A DNA stretch of 52,946 nt from Candidatus Cloacimonetes bacterium HGW-Cloacimonetes-1. GTDB lineage: Bacteria > Cloacimonadota > Cloacimonadia > Cloacimonadales > Cloacimonadaceae. Position 1 is the stretch's first letter. Every line of letters begins with the position of its first letter. The stretch covers positions 1-52,946 of the forward strand of contig PHBQ01000007.1 in assembly GCA_002841975.1 (NCBI GenBank), read 5' to 3'. Below, one piece after another: positions 8,271-16,050 of this stretch. The notes below the pieces were generated by a model that saw nothing but the letters and a program-made list of their open reading frames with translations, was not told the origin of the DNA and did no database searches. Made by a program: the position numbers and the translations under genes.

Positions 8271-9273
8271 TGGCCTTAAAGATATCTAAAACACATGTCA
8301 TTAACAACAATTCCGGTGTGGCTACAGTCAGCTTCATTTTGGCATCGGTTTCATACAGTATGCGGAAAATATCTCCGATCTTGTTGGCTTTATAGCGTTT
8401 GGCAAATTCCACGTATTCTTTTCTGTAGCTAAAAAAGAGTTCATTCAAGTGCTTGGACAGTATTTCAGATTCCGAGATGTGGTTTTTCATCAGCAGCTGA
8501 ATCTTCCAGATCGCCATATAAAACCTTTGCAACTGTCCCGATATCGCCAAAGGTTCCCAGTCGTTTGCGAGCAAGCCATTGATCAGAGTAATGGTCTGCT
8601 TTGAATTCAGACTTCCCAAGGCTCGATACAAATCCGCCATAGCTCCGCCCCTGGATGTACCCAGACTGCGGATCACGTCGTCTTCGCTGATCGAAGATCG
8701 TGCATCCACCAAGAGATACAGTTTCTGCAGTTCGTTATCGATGGTGCTATAGTCCAGCTCAATGCGTGAGAGAAAGATGTCTTTGGCTTTGGGATGCATA
8801 GATTTTGCAGCATATGCCAGCTCGGTATCAAGCCAGGCACGGATGTCACCGCTATGCCGGGGTGGATCGCAGGCAATAGATACGGATTGTTCTTTGATCT
8901 TTTTCCAAGCATTCATCCTGGCATCGATCTTCTGGGTAATAATGATCAATACTTGGGAATCAGATGGCTCATTAAAGTAATCTGATAGTATATCCAGCGC
9001 ATTCTTCTTGAGTTTTTCCGCATTCTTGATCACGATGACTTTCGATTGGGAAAATACAGAATAGACGTCTAATTGCTCGCTCAATTCATGGGGAGTAAGC
9101 TCGTCACTATAGAGGATACTGAGGTCCGAACCGCTCTGACTGAGCAGTTTCTCGCGGATTCTCCGCTGGATCTTTTCTCCCAGATAGGAATCCGTTCCTA
9201 CCAACAAATACGACCTATGTTCAGAGTATCTGAACTTGGCAGTATTGAATTCCTGGTAACTAAAACTCTGCAT
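8260..9273 (-). CDS. holA: DNA polymerase III, delta subunit
   Basis: The delta subunit opens the sliding clamp in the replicative clamp-loader complex. The 337 residues follow the family plan: an N-terminal AAA+-like domain without a working P-loop (YLLVGTDSYLGEKIQ near 22-37), the VIVIKNAEKL segment, an SDIRAWL-like lid region (GDIRAWLDTEL), and a helical C-terminal collar domain. Overall similarity in this family is low, so the order of motifs and the length carry the call. It begins 1 base after the uppP stop and overlaps malQ by 11 bases. Confidence 0.85.
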   Translation of the reverse strand: MQSFSYQEFNTAKFRYSEHRSYLLVGTDSYLGEKIQRRIREKLLSQSGSDLSILYSDELTPHELSEQLDVYSVFSQSKVIVIKNAEKLKKNALDILSDYFNEPSDSQVLIIITQKIDARMNAWKKIKEQSVSIACDPPRHSGDIRAWLDTELAYAAKSMHPKAKDIFLSRIELDYSTIDNELQKLYLLVDARSSISEDDVIRSLGTSRGGAMADLYRALGSLNSKQTITLINGLLANDWEPLAISGQLQRFYMAIWKIQLLMKNHISESEILSKHLNELFFSYRKEYVEFAKRYKANKIGDIFRILYETDAKMKLTVATPELLLMTCVLDIFKANGK

Positions 9274-9274
9274 A

Positions 9275-10087
9275 TCAATAGATGATCAGTGAGACGATGG
9301 CGATCAACGACACTACCCACACATAATATGCAAAGTACTTCAGTTTACTCTGTTGAATCAAGCGGATAAGCAGTGAAATCACCATATAGCCGGAGATAAA
9401 TGCCGCCAGAAAACCTGCAATGTACAAGTATAACTGCTGATGGTTCAAAGAGCTGAGATCCTTGATCACAGAGATATTGGCTCCCAAAATAGCAGGAATT
9501 GATAACAGGAACGAAAACTGAGCTGCGTCCTTACGCTTGATGCCACTCATCACGGACAGCGATATAGTAGTCCCGGAGCGGGAGATCCCGGGAATTATGG
9601 CAATGCCTTGACCTAAACCGATCAAGATACTGCGCATGGGACCCATCGACATGGCAGGTACTCCCCGGTCTTTGATGAAATCGGAACTAAAGATGATCAG
9701 ACCTGTCACAGACAGCATGATAGCCACCAGCAACGGCTTGGTAAACATCGATTCCAGAAAGTCTGAAAACAGCATGTAAAATATACCGGTAACGAGGGTT
9801 GATATCCCCAGATAGAGTACTAAAAACCGATTGTGCAGATGGGTTTGGTGATCCATGTTGTTGCTCCAATGAAACATGGAGATTACCATATCCCACAGCA
9901 TCTTGCGAAAATAAACCACTACCGCAATCAAGGTCCCCATGTGCAAGAAGATCTCAAACACATTGTCGCTACTCTCTCCTAAGCCCAAAAAGTATTGTGA
10001 CAATACCAAATGACCGGAACTGCTGACCGGCAGGAATTCTGTGAGTCCCTGAATAATACCTAAGAAAATGGCACTGAGTACATTCAT
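9275..10087 (-). CDS. uppP: Undecaprenyl-diphosphatase
   Basis: This integral inner-membrane enzyme removes a phosphate from undecaprenyl diphosphate, recycling the lipid carrier for peptidoglycan and surface polysaccharides; overexpression confers bacitracin resistance in other species. It has 270 residues and about eight hydrophobic segments. The family signatures are present: EFLPVSSSGHLVL starting at E17, and PGISRSGTTISLS. The gene sits between the polysaccharide deacetylase (30-base gap) and holA (1-base gap), so an envelope-related transcript is plausible. Confidence 0.94.
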   Translation of the reverse strand: MNVLSAIFLGIIQGLTEFLPVSSSGHLVLSQYFLGLGESSDNVFEIFLHMGTLIAVVVYFRKMLWDMVISMFHWSNNMDHQTHLHNRFLVLYLGISTLVTGIFYMLFSDFLESMFTKPLLVAIMLSVTGLIIFSSDFIKDRGVPAMSMGPMRSILIGLGQGIAIIPGISRSGTTISLSVMSGIKRKDAAQFSFLLSIPAILGANISVIKDLSSLNHQQLYLYIAGFLAAFISGYMVISLLIRLIQQSKLKYFAYYVWVVSLIAIVSLIIY

Positions 10088-10117
10088 ATATTACCTCAAA
10101 TCTACTGCTAAAGGATG

Positions 10118-11422
10118 CTAATTAATAGATGGAACATTGTAGTTTCCGAGTGCAGAAAGCGGGACAAGTTTAAAACCCGCAGCTTTGGCTCGTACGATAA
10201 ACTTTTGCAAATATGCCAGGTGTTCAGCGGAGTGGCAATGCATGATAGCCACAATCTGTGAACGGCGGGATGCCATCTCAAGACATTGCTGCAACTTGGC
10301 ATCCATGGTTGCGTCTTTCAAATTGGGAGTGTCCAAAAATATATCGTTTCGAAAAGCCGTAATATGTGACTTTTGGGCGACGTTATAGGCGATCGAGACG
10401 TTTGAAGTCTTACTGTCCAGAAAATACAGCTTGTTCTTTTTGAGGGATATCATCACAGCCTGCATGATGCCTTCATCGGTGGTAGCCAAGCTCCCCATAT
10501 GGTTATTTATCCCTTTGCATAAGTACATATCCTCGATAAATTTCTCCATCTGGTTGTCTATCTCATGCTCTTTCATGGTGACCAGGATCGGGTCTTTTCC
10601 GGGGTTCACATTTGGGTAATTCAGAGGCTCCATCGGTACATGGATCAAAGTCTCACGTCCCATATTATGAGCCATTTGCATGGTTTCGATACTGTTCTTT
10701 TCATTGGGGAAGATTGCAAAATTCACAGCGGGATCAACATTCATAAAGCCGTCTAACAGCTTTCCGTCGATGTAGCCAAAGTCATCTATCACGATCGCCA
10801 TAACCTTGTCCGGCACCTTATTGGTGTACGCCTTGGAATCGTAAAAGAGTTCCACCACGTATTTTTTGGGGTTCTTGTCTTGTTCAAAGGTGAGGGTCTG
10901 GCGATTTTCTTTTTCGATACCGCTTACCATCCTACCTTTTAGTTTCTCAACCTCACCCTTGATGATGATGTTTGCAAAAGTGAGATCGAGGGACCGCCGG
11001 TTAAGAGGGATATTGTAAGTAATCTGTTTATCTCTTTCCTTGCGGCGATAAGATTCTTCGGGAATCCCCAGTTTCTTGATAGCAGAAGTGATGGCATCAT
11101 CCAGACCTGCTACAGATTCCGCAACCGGAGCAGCCTTTACAGACTCAGTAGTTTTGGGGGCGTCACCCTTTTTGGCAATGGTAGATTTAGCTGCGGACTT
11201 TTCTTTAGTCTTGGTTTTGGGTGTGGTATTCGGAACACGATCCTGATCTTTATCTGCAAATTCTGTGACATCTCGTTCAGAGCGGTTTTGGGGGGCGGTA
11301 GAAAGCCAATAAACCAGCCCTACACACACGATTCCGATCAGGAGATAAATCCCGATTGGTCTTTTTTTGCCCTTTTTGGATTTAGTCTTTTTCCGGGGAG
11401 CTTTTTTCATGACTTTAGGCAT
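10118..11422 (-). CDS. Divergent polysaccharide deacetylase (YibQ/DUF610 family), membrane-anchored
   Basis: A 434-residue protein. A Lys/Arg-rich tail (residues 1-21) and one transmembrane segment (about 22-40) put the rest in the periplasm. Residues 45-110 are a low-complexity linker rich in Lys, Thr and Ala. The C-terminal half is a NodB-like divergent deacetylase domain with VIDDFGY, NFAIFPNE, HVPMEPLNYP and ILHCH-like (IMHCHSAEHL) motifs. This family resembles carbohydrate esterase 4 but its substrate is unknown; peptidoglycan or exopolysaccharide is likely. The frame opens at 11443; I prefer ATG 11422 because GGGGAG lies 5 bases before it. It overlaps the upstream membrane-protein gene by 8 bases. 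Confidence 0.8.
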   Translation of the reverse strand: MPKVMKKAPRKKTKSKKGKKRPIGIYLLIGIVCVGLVYWLSTAPQNRSERDVTEFADKDQDRVPNTTPKTKTKEKSAAKSTIAKKGDAPKTTESVKAAPVAESVAGLDDAITSAIKKLGIPEESYRRKERDKQITYNIPLNRRSLDLTFANIIIKGEVEKLKGRMVSGIEKENRQTLTFEQDKNPKKYVVELFYDSKAYTNKVPDKVMAIVIDDFGYIDGKLLDGFMNVDPAVNFAIFPNEKNSIETMQMAHNMGRETLIHVPMEPLNYPNVNPGKDPILVTMKEHEIDNQMEKFIEDMYLCKGINNHMGSLATTDEGIMQAVMISLKKNKLYFLDSKTSNVSIAYNVAQKSHITAFRNDIFLDTPNLKDATMDAKLQQCLEMASRRSQIVAIMHCHSAEHLAYLQKFIVRAKAAGFKLVPLSALGNYNVPSIN

Positions 11423-12284
11423 TTGCTCTCCCCAAGTTTGCATCTTCCAGTGGGTGCAAACGCTTCATCAGTGTCGCCAATAGATTCATGATCGGAGCGA
11501 AAAGTAGATTTGCCACGATAAAAGCCATCAGGATCACACAGACATTGGAGATATGTCCAAATGAAGATGACACGGGGATCACGGAAAACTTCAGGGACAC
11601 ATTTGTCGCTACAAATAGTAACTCGATCGCAGGGGCTATCAATTGGATAATCAAAATCCTATAGAGATATACGGAGAAGCTCATCACGATTATCATGCTG
11701 AGGGTATAACGGATAAACGCGACTTTGTTGCGTCTCATATACACTTCCAGATACGCCTTCGCCCGATTGGGTTGATATCCCCGTTTGAGGAAATGACTAA
11801 GCCAGAGATTCATGGTGTATTGATAAAAAACCATAAATACACACAGCACATGAACTGCCACGGCATATGTATTTCGGGTCACCATTTGGACACTGTAAAA
11901 GTAACGGAGAAAAGATGATAACACATACCCGATCATGAAAGCCATCAAGACGATAAATATCACTTTGTGGATCCCAAAGACAAATTCATACATCAGATCT
12001 CTGCGGACTTTGGGGCTGATCGAAAGCTCCGGCTTGATGTAAAAAGTATATTGTTTTCCGATCGCAAAGAGGACGACAAACATGGTCGCAACAAAGATCA
12101 CCAGGGGGAAAAACTGAATTTGCAGGGTCAATATTCCAGACACCCAGCGCGCCACACTGAACCCATCTAAGAGATAAAACAGGGTGGTGGGAATCAAGAA
12201 GATCTGTAGACCGTTCCATTCTCCGCAGCAGGATTTCAAAAACTCGTTTATAATTTTTTCGATTATTTTCATTACTTCTACCAT
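11415..12284 (-). CDS. Polytopic membrane protein of unknown function
   Basis: I do not recognise the family. The 289 residues show about six hydrophobic segments at roughly 26-42, 55-76, 105-128, 140-160, 190-215 and 245-270, with a positively charged loop at 168-190 (KRGYQPNRAKAYLEVYMRR). The layout resembles the YIP1/DUF975-like groups, but this is only an impression. Its end overlaps the polysaccharide deacetylase start, pointing to a shared envelope role. The start is uncertain: ATG at 12284 has no clear SD, while ATG at 12272 has a weak GTAGAAG. It faces the spacer with the 12476 palindrome. Confidence 0.7.
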   Translation of the reverse strand: MVEVMKIIEKIINEFLKSCCGEWNGLQIFLIPTTLFYLLDGFSVARWVSGILTLQIQFFPLVIFVATMFVVLFAIGKQYTFYIKPELSISPKVRRDLMYEFVFGIHKVIFIVLMAFMIGYVLSSFLRYFYSVQMVTRNTYAVAVHVLCVFMVFYQYTMNLWLSHFLKRGYQPNRAKAYLEVYMRRNKVAFIRYTLSMIIVMSFSVYLYRILIIQLIAPAIELLFVATNVSLKFSVIPVSSSFGHISNVCVILMAFIVANLLFAPIMNLLATLMKRLHPLEDANLGRANA

Positions 12285-13058
12285 AGTATTTATAGATTTT
12301 CATAATGACCGTACTCCGATATTTGTCAATAGGAATTATCCCCGGATTCTTGCAAGTAAGGCGAAATCTGATGTTGGAGTACAGAACCGGTACTCTGTTT
12401 CCGGCTTACTGAGCAGCTTGCGCACGAGTCAGTCCCATGAAAGGGCAGTATTTTTCCTCTTTAGCAACACGGTTGCAATACGGAGCCAATACGGACTAAG
12501 TCCGTATTGGCTCCGTATTGAGTCCGTATTGCTAGTAAGGGCAAAAAATGGAGGTAAAACTGATGTTTCCTGAAATTGGTTGACACTGAATGTGAGGAGA
12601 ATCATGAAAGATCATGTAAGGAAAGTAGTTAGCAATACTTCGATACTCATACAATCACATCATTGTACTTCTCTTTACTGTTTTAAGTGATCTTGACGGT
12701 GTACTTTTAAAGGCACTCTCCCAATTGGTGTAAAGTAGTTCGATGAAATTGGATTCCCCCTAGTACTGATAGCCAGGGTAAAGCCCACACATAATGCCTT
12801 TGTTGGGAGTGTTGTCAGAAAATGAGGAAGGAATATCTTGACAGATATATATTCTGCAATTTATTTGAAGTTAATGAATTAATGGCGAAGACGGCTGTTA
12901 ACTGCGATGATGAACGATTTCACAGCTAACTGAGATATATGGTACTATACGAGTTTATCGATGCCTACAACTTCAAAACAAATTGTCCATTACGAAGTAG
13001 TGGTTAAGAGAGTTAGGTGCGGTAAACAAAGGGTACGATTTATCTAACAGGAGGAAAA
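12285..13058. other. Long divergent spacer without a recognisable gene
   Basis: This stretch of 774 bases lies between divergently oriented genes. It contains the 11-bp-unit palindrome at 12476-12531. A 28-codon open frame at 12604-12690 follows a good GAGGAG site but has no recognisable content. The rest (12700-13040) is AT-rich with frequent stops in all frames and may be decayed sequence or regulatory DNA for the LVIVD gene. I see no tRNA or known riboswitch. Confidence 0.6.
12476..12531. repeat. Large perfect palindrome built from 11-bp units
   Basis: The arm at 12476-12497 is perfectly complementary to the arm at 12499-12520 (22 bp, single central A). Each arm consists of two 11-bp units, CAATACGGAGC and CAATACGGACT, whose complements are GCTCCGTATTG and AGTCCGTATTG. 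A fifth unit, AGTCCGTATTG, follows directly at 12521-12531. It could extrude as a cruciform or form a very stable RNA hairpin. No T-run follows, which argues against a simple terminator. Confidence 0.9.
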
Positions 13059-15194
13059 ATGCAAAGGACAATACTTTTCATGCTTTTAGTGCTTTTAGGA
13101 TTGCCATTATTTGGGGTGATGCAAAGGGTAGGTTTTTGTGCTGATCCTGATTCGATTTCTTCGGTTGAAATCGTGGGAGATTTAGCTTATGTAACGTATG
13201 AATCATTTTCCTCCGCCGGCTCCGGTATGCAAATTATAAACGTCTCGGAACCCCAAAACCCACAGTTACTTGGCTCTTATATCTTGCCCGGCTCAAGTGG
13301 ATTTAACTCGTTATTCTTAAATGGGAATACTGCTTATGTGAGTACAGATGGAGCAATGCTAATTATTGATGTAACTAATCCTTATGGTCTCCAATTACTT
13401 GGCTCTTATCCGATAACTAGTTACACGGGATCAATAGCAGTTGTCGGTAATGTAGCTTATCTGGCCGATGGCGATGGTGGACTGCAAATAGTTGACGTAT
13501 CCAATCCTCAAAGCCCCCAATTTCTCGGTTTTTATGATACGCCCAGCTACTCATGGTCTGTCCAGATTGCAGGAAACATTGCCTATCTGACGGATAGGGA
13601 TTCAGGCCTGTATATCATAGACGTCTCAAGCCCTCAAAATCCTTCACTAATCGGCACTTATGGTGGACTTCCCGGCTATGTTTCTTCGGTCACTATAGAA
13701 GGGGGAAGAGCATACTTAGCAGGTGGATTTAGCACTCAGATCCTGGATATCTCAATTCCACAGAACCCGGTTTTAATCGGTTCCCTACCTATTGCAACGT
13801 ATGGAATTGATGTCGTAGGGAATATCGTCTATACCACAGGGGACGCTTTAACTGCTTTTAGTGTTTCAAATCCCCAAAACCCTATATTGCTGGGGAGTTT
13901 CGAAAGTTATTCGGATTATGCACGTAATGTTAAGGTTTCAGATAGCATTGCCTATGTGGCAGACGGGATATATGGTTTGCAGTTTATTGATGTTTCCGAA
14001 CCCAATAATGATCAGCTGTTAGGCCATTATAGCACATCCAATGCCCCAATGTACATTACTGGAGTGGGTAATACAGTTTATCTGGCAACCGGAGAATCCG
14101 GTTTGCAGATAGTTGACGTAACAAATCCCCACAATCCTCAGTTATTAAGCACTTATAATACAATGTATGATGCGACATCAGTTAAAATAGTCGATAACAT
14201 AGCTTATGTTGGTGAGAATCATGTAGTTCAGTTGGTCGATATTTCAAATCCTCATAGCCCAAGCTATATAAATACGTGCTGGTCCGGCACTGTATTGTCA
14301 ATAGATGTTTCAGGTAACGTCATTTATGTAGCAGTTGGAGAGGATGGGGTGCAGACATTCAGCGTTACCGAGACTTATAGCCTGATAACCTCCGGCTTGT
14401 GGGATTCTCCCGGAACAGCAATGTCTTTAGTAGCAAATGCCGATAAAGTGTACGTGGCAGATGGGTGTTTCGGGTTACAGATTGTTAGCACTTCCAATCC
14501 TGATTTGCTGCAGATTCTGGGAACCTACGATACTCCAGGTTTCGCCTCATGTATTGCATTAGTGGGAAATGCAGTGTATGTGGCTGATGGGTATAGCGGC
14601 GTACAGGTCATCGATGTTTCAAATCCTGCTGCTCCTACCTTATCCACAACCTTAATGCCTCGTCTCACTAGCAATATATTCTATTGTTACGCGGCCAATA
14701 ATCGACTATTCCTCTCAGATATAGACTGGAGAGAAATCTCTGTATATGATATCAGCAACCCTCTGCTACCGGTACTAATTAGCAACTATGCCTGGAATTT
14801 ACCTACCTGGGGCTTATGGGTTGGGAATGATGCTGTCTATACAATGAACGGAACGAGTGGACTGAATATCATTAGCTTAAGCGGTTTACCGGCGGACGAT
14901 AACGATGTTTTGCCTCATCCAACATTATCTCTCTCAAACTATCCGAATCCCTTTGAATTGAATACTACAATAAAGTATAACCTTTCTCGGGAGTCAACCG
15001 TAAGTCTAAAGATTTACAATACCCGTGGACAGCTCGTCCGCAACCTGGCAGATGAACGCAAAGCGTCTGGTACTCAAGCAATAACCTGGGATGGAAAAGA
15101 CAATATGGGACGAAAAGTTGCTGCCGGCGTATATCTTATGCATTTGAAATCAGAGGATAGGCAGGAATCCAAAAAGCTGATGTTGATGAAATAG
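13059..15194 (+). CDS. Secreted LVIVD-repeat protein with C-terminal sorting domain
   Basis: A 711-residue exported protein. Residues 1-28 form a signal peptide (hydrophobic 5-20, then CADPD). Residues about 30-610 contain roughly a dozen repeats of about 42 residues with the core G(N)xAYxAxGxxGLQIIDVSNPxxPxLLG, the LVIVD pattern, predicted to fold as a beta-propeller-like surface domain. The last 90 residues (622-711) are a FlgD/Por-secretion-like beta domain: SNYPNPFELNTTI, then IYNTRGQLVR, WDGKDNMGRKVAAGVY and a basic C-terminus. Such tails direct proteins to type IX-like secretion or surface anchoring in the Bacteroidetes group. AGGAGG precedes the ATG. A paralogue lies 350 bases downstream. 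The function is probably adhesion or binding at the cell surface, but the ligand is unknown. Confidence 0.88.
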   Translation: MQRTILFMLLVLLGLPLFGVMQRVGFCADPDSISSVEIVGDLAYVTYESFSSAGSGMQIINVSEPQNPQLLGSYILPGSSGFNSLFLNGNTAYVSTDGAMLIIDVTNPYGLQLLGSYPITSYTGSIAVVGNVAYLADGDGGLQIVDVSNPQSPQFLGFYDTPSYSWSVQIAGNIAYLTDRDSGLYIIDVSSPQNPSLIGTYGGLPGYVSSVTIEGGRAYLAGGFSTQILDISIPQNPVLIGSLPIATYGIDVVGNIVYTTGDALTAFSVSNPQNPILLGSFESYSDYARNVKVSDSIAYVADGIYGLQFIDVSEPNNDQLLGHYSTSNAPMYITGVGNTVYLATGESGLQIVDVTNPHNPQLLSTYNTMYDATSVKIVDNIAYVGENHVVQLVDISNPHSPSYINTCWSGTVLSIDVSGNVIYVAVGEDGVQTFSVTETYSLITSGLWDSPGTAMSLVANADKVYVADGCFGLQIVSTSNPDLLQILGTYDTPGFASCIALVGNAVYVADGYSGVQVIDVSNPAAPTLSTTLMPRLTSNIFYCYAANNRLFLSDIDWREISVYDISNPLLPVLISNYAWNLPTWGLWVGNDAVYTMNGTSGLNIISLSGLPADDNDVLPHPTLSLSNYPNPFELNTTIKYNLSRESTVSLKIYNTRGQLVRNLADERKASGTQAITWDGKDNMGRKVAAGVYLMHLKSEDRQESKKLMLMK

Positions 15195-15546
15195 AAAAGT
15201 AAATCTGAATTATTGCTAATGTATAATGCCACAGGTCCGCCATTCTCGTGCAGTGCCAATACTGAAGTCTTGCCCATAACAATGAAAAATGCAGGATATA
15301 ACAACGCAGGTGAATTGTCTTACATCAAGCATATCTATAGATACCAGAACTCCCATGATACTAATCTCAGAGCCGGTCAGAGTTCTAAATGATACTATAG
15401 TCGCTATCCTGGAAGAGAACTCTGGTGTATCTACTTGACAGGTGAAGAAGGGACTTGCATCCGGGGAGCGGTGATAGTTATTTTGACTTGACTGTTATTC
15501 AACAATAAATTAATGTGTTTTAATAAAGTGATAAGTAGGAGGAATT
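15195..15546. other. Spacer between the two LVIVD genes
   Basis: In these 352 bases I recognise no gene or terminator. A frame from about 15227 to 15390 is open for some 55 codons without a start or SD and could be a decayed remnant. A candidate promoter for the downstream gene is at 15483-15511. Confidence 0.5.
15483..15511 (+). promoter_or_regulatory. Candidate sigma-70-type promoter of the second LVIVD gene
   Basis: TTGACT (15483-15488) is followed after 17 bases by TAAATT (15506-15511). The predicted transcript start would lie about 30 bases before the ATG at 15547. Matches are 5 of 6 and 4 of 6 to the classical consensus. Confidence 0.4.
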
Positions 15547-16050
15547 ATGAAAAGATGTTTTTGGTTTGTTGTTATACTAATGTATCTACTGCCGGTATAT
15601 GCATTTTATCAAATTGAGGGAGTAGTTAAGGATATTTCTGCTCATTCGGTGTCAGTGTTTGGGAATTATGCGTTTTTAGGAACCAGTACGCAGCTCAAGG
15701 TAGTAGATATATCGAACCCCTCCAATCCCCAACTTTTAAATACTGCGAACAATCTATATCAGGGTCGAACTGTTGTCCAAGACTCTCTGGCTTACATAGC
15801 TTCTTATTATCAGAGCATCAAGATAGTAAATGTCACAGATCCATTTCAACCTGTTCTGGTGGCACAAGTAGATTCTCTGGGACAGTTTTCTAAATTTGCT
15901 GTATCAGATCATTTCTTATATATTTACTCGTCGGATTTGACGATGCGAATCATTGATATTTCAGACATGTCAAACCCGCAATCCGCCGGTTCATGCCAAT
16001 TGCTGAGACTTCCCTCAGTGATCACAATTGCCGATGGACTAATGTCTTAA
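15547..16050 (+). CDS. LVIVD-repeat secreted protein, 5' part of a frameshifted gene
   Basis: This frame encodes 167 residues with a signal peptide (KRCFWFVVILMYLLPVYAF) and about three LVIVD repeats (LKVVDISNPSNPQLLN, IKIVNVTDPFQPVLV, MRIIDISDMSNPQSAG). It reads into a premature TAA at 16048 in the middle of a repeat. The continuation of the same repeat appears in another frame from about 16038 (SSIQIIDVSDPYVPIV). Restoring one base near 16036-16040 joins the two parts into about 712 residues, nearly the 711 of the paralogue upstream. TAGGAGGAAT gives a strong SD. The gene is either a true pseudogene, a phase-variable gene, or carries a sequencing or assembly error. Confidence 0.8.
   Translation: MKRCFWFVVILMYLLPVYAFYQIEGVVKDISAHSVSVFGNYAFLGTSTQLKVVDISNPSNPQLLNTANNLYQGRTVVQDSLAYIASYYQSIKIVNVTDPFQPVLVAQVDSLGQFSKFAVSDHFLYIYSSDLTMRIIDISDMSNPQSAGSCQLLRLPSVITIADGLMS

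Noticed and set aside
12604-12690. 28-codon frame after a GAGGAG site in the long spacer
   Set aside because: The SD is good but the peptide has no recognisable features and nothing else supports it; recorded only under the spacer.
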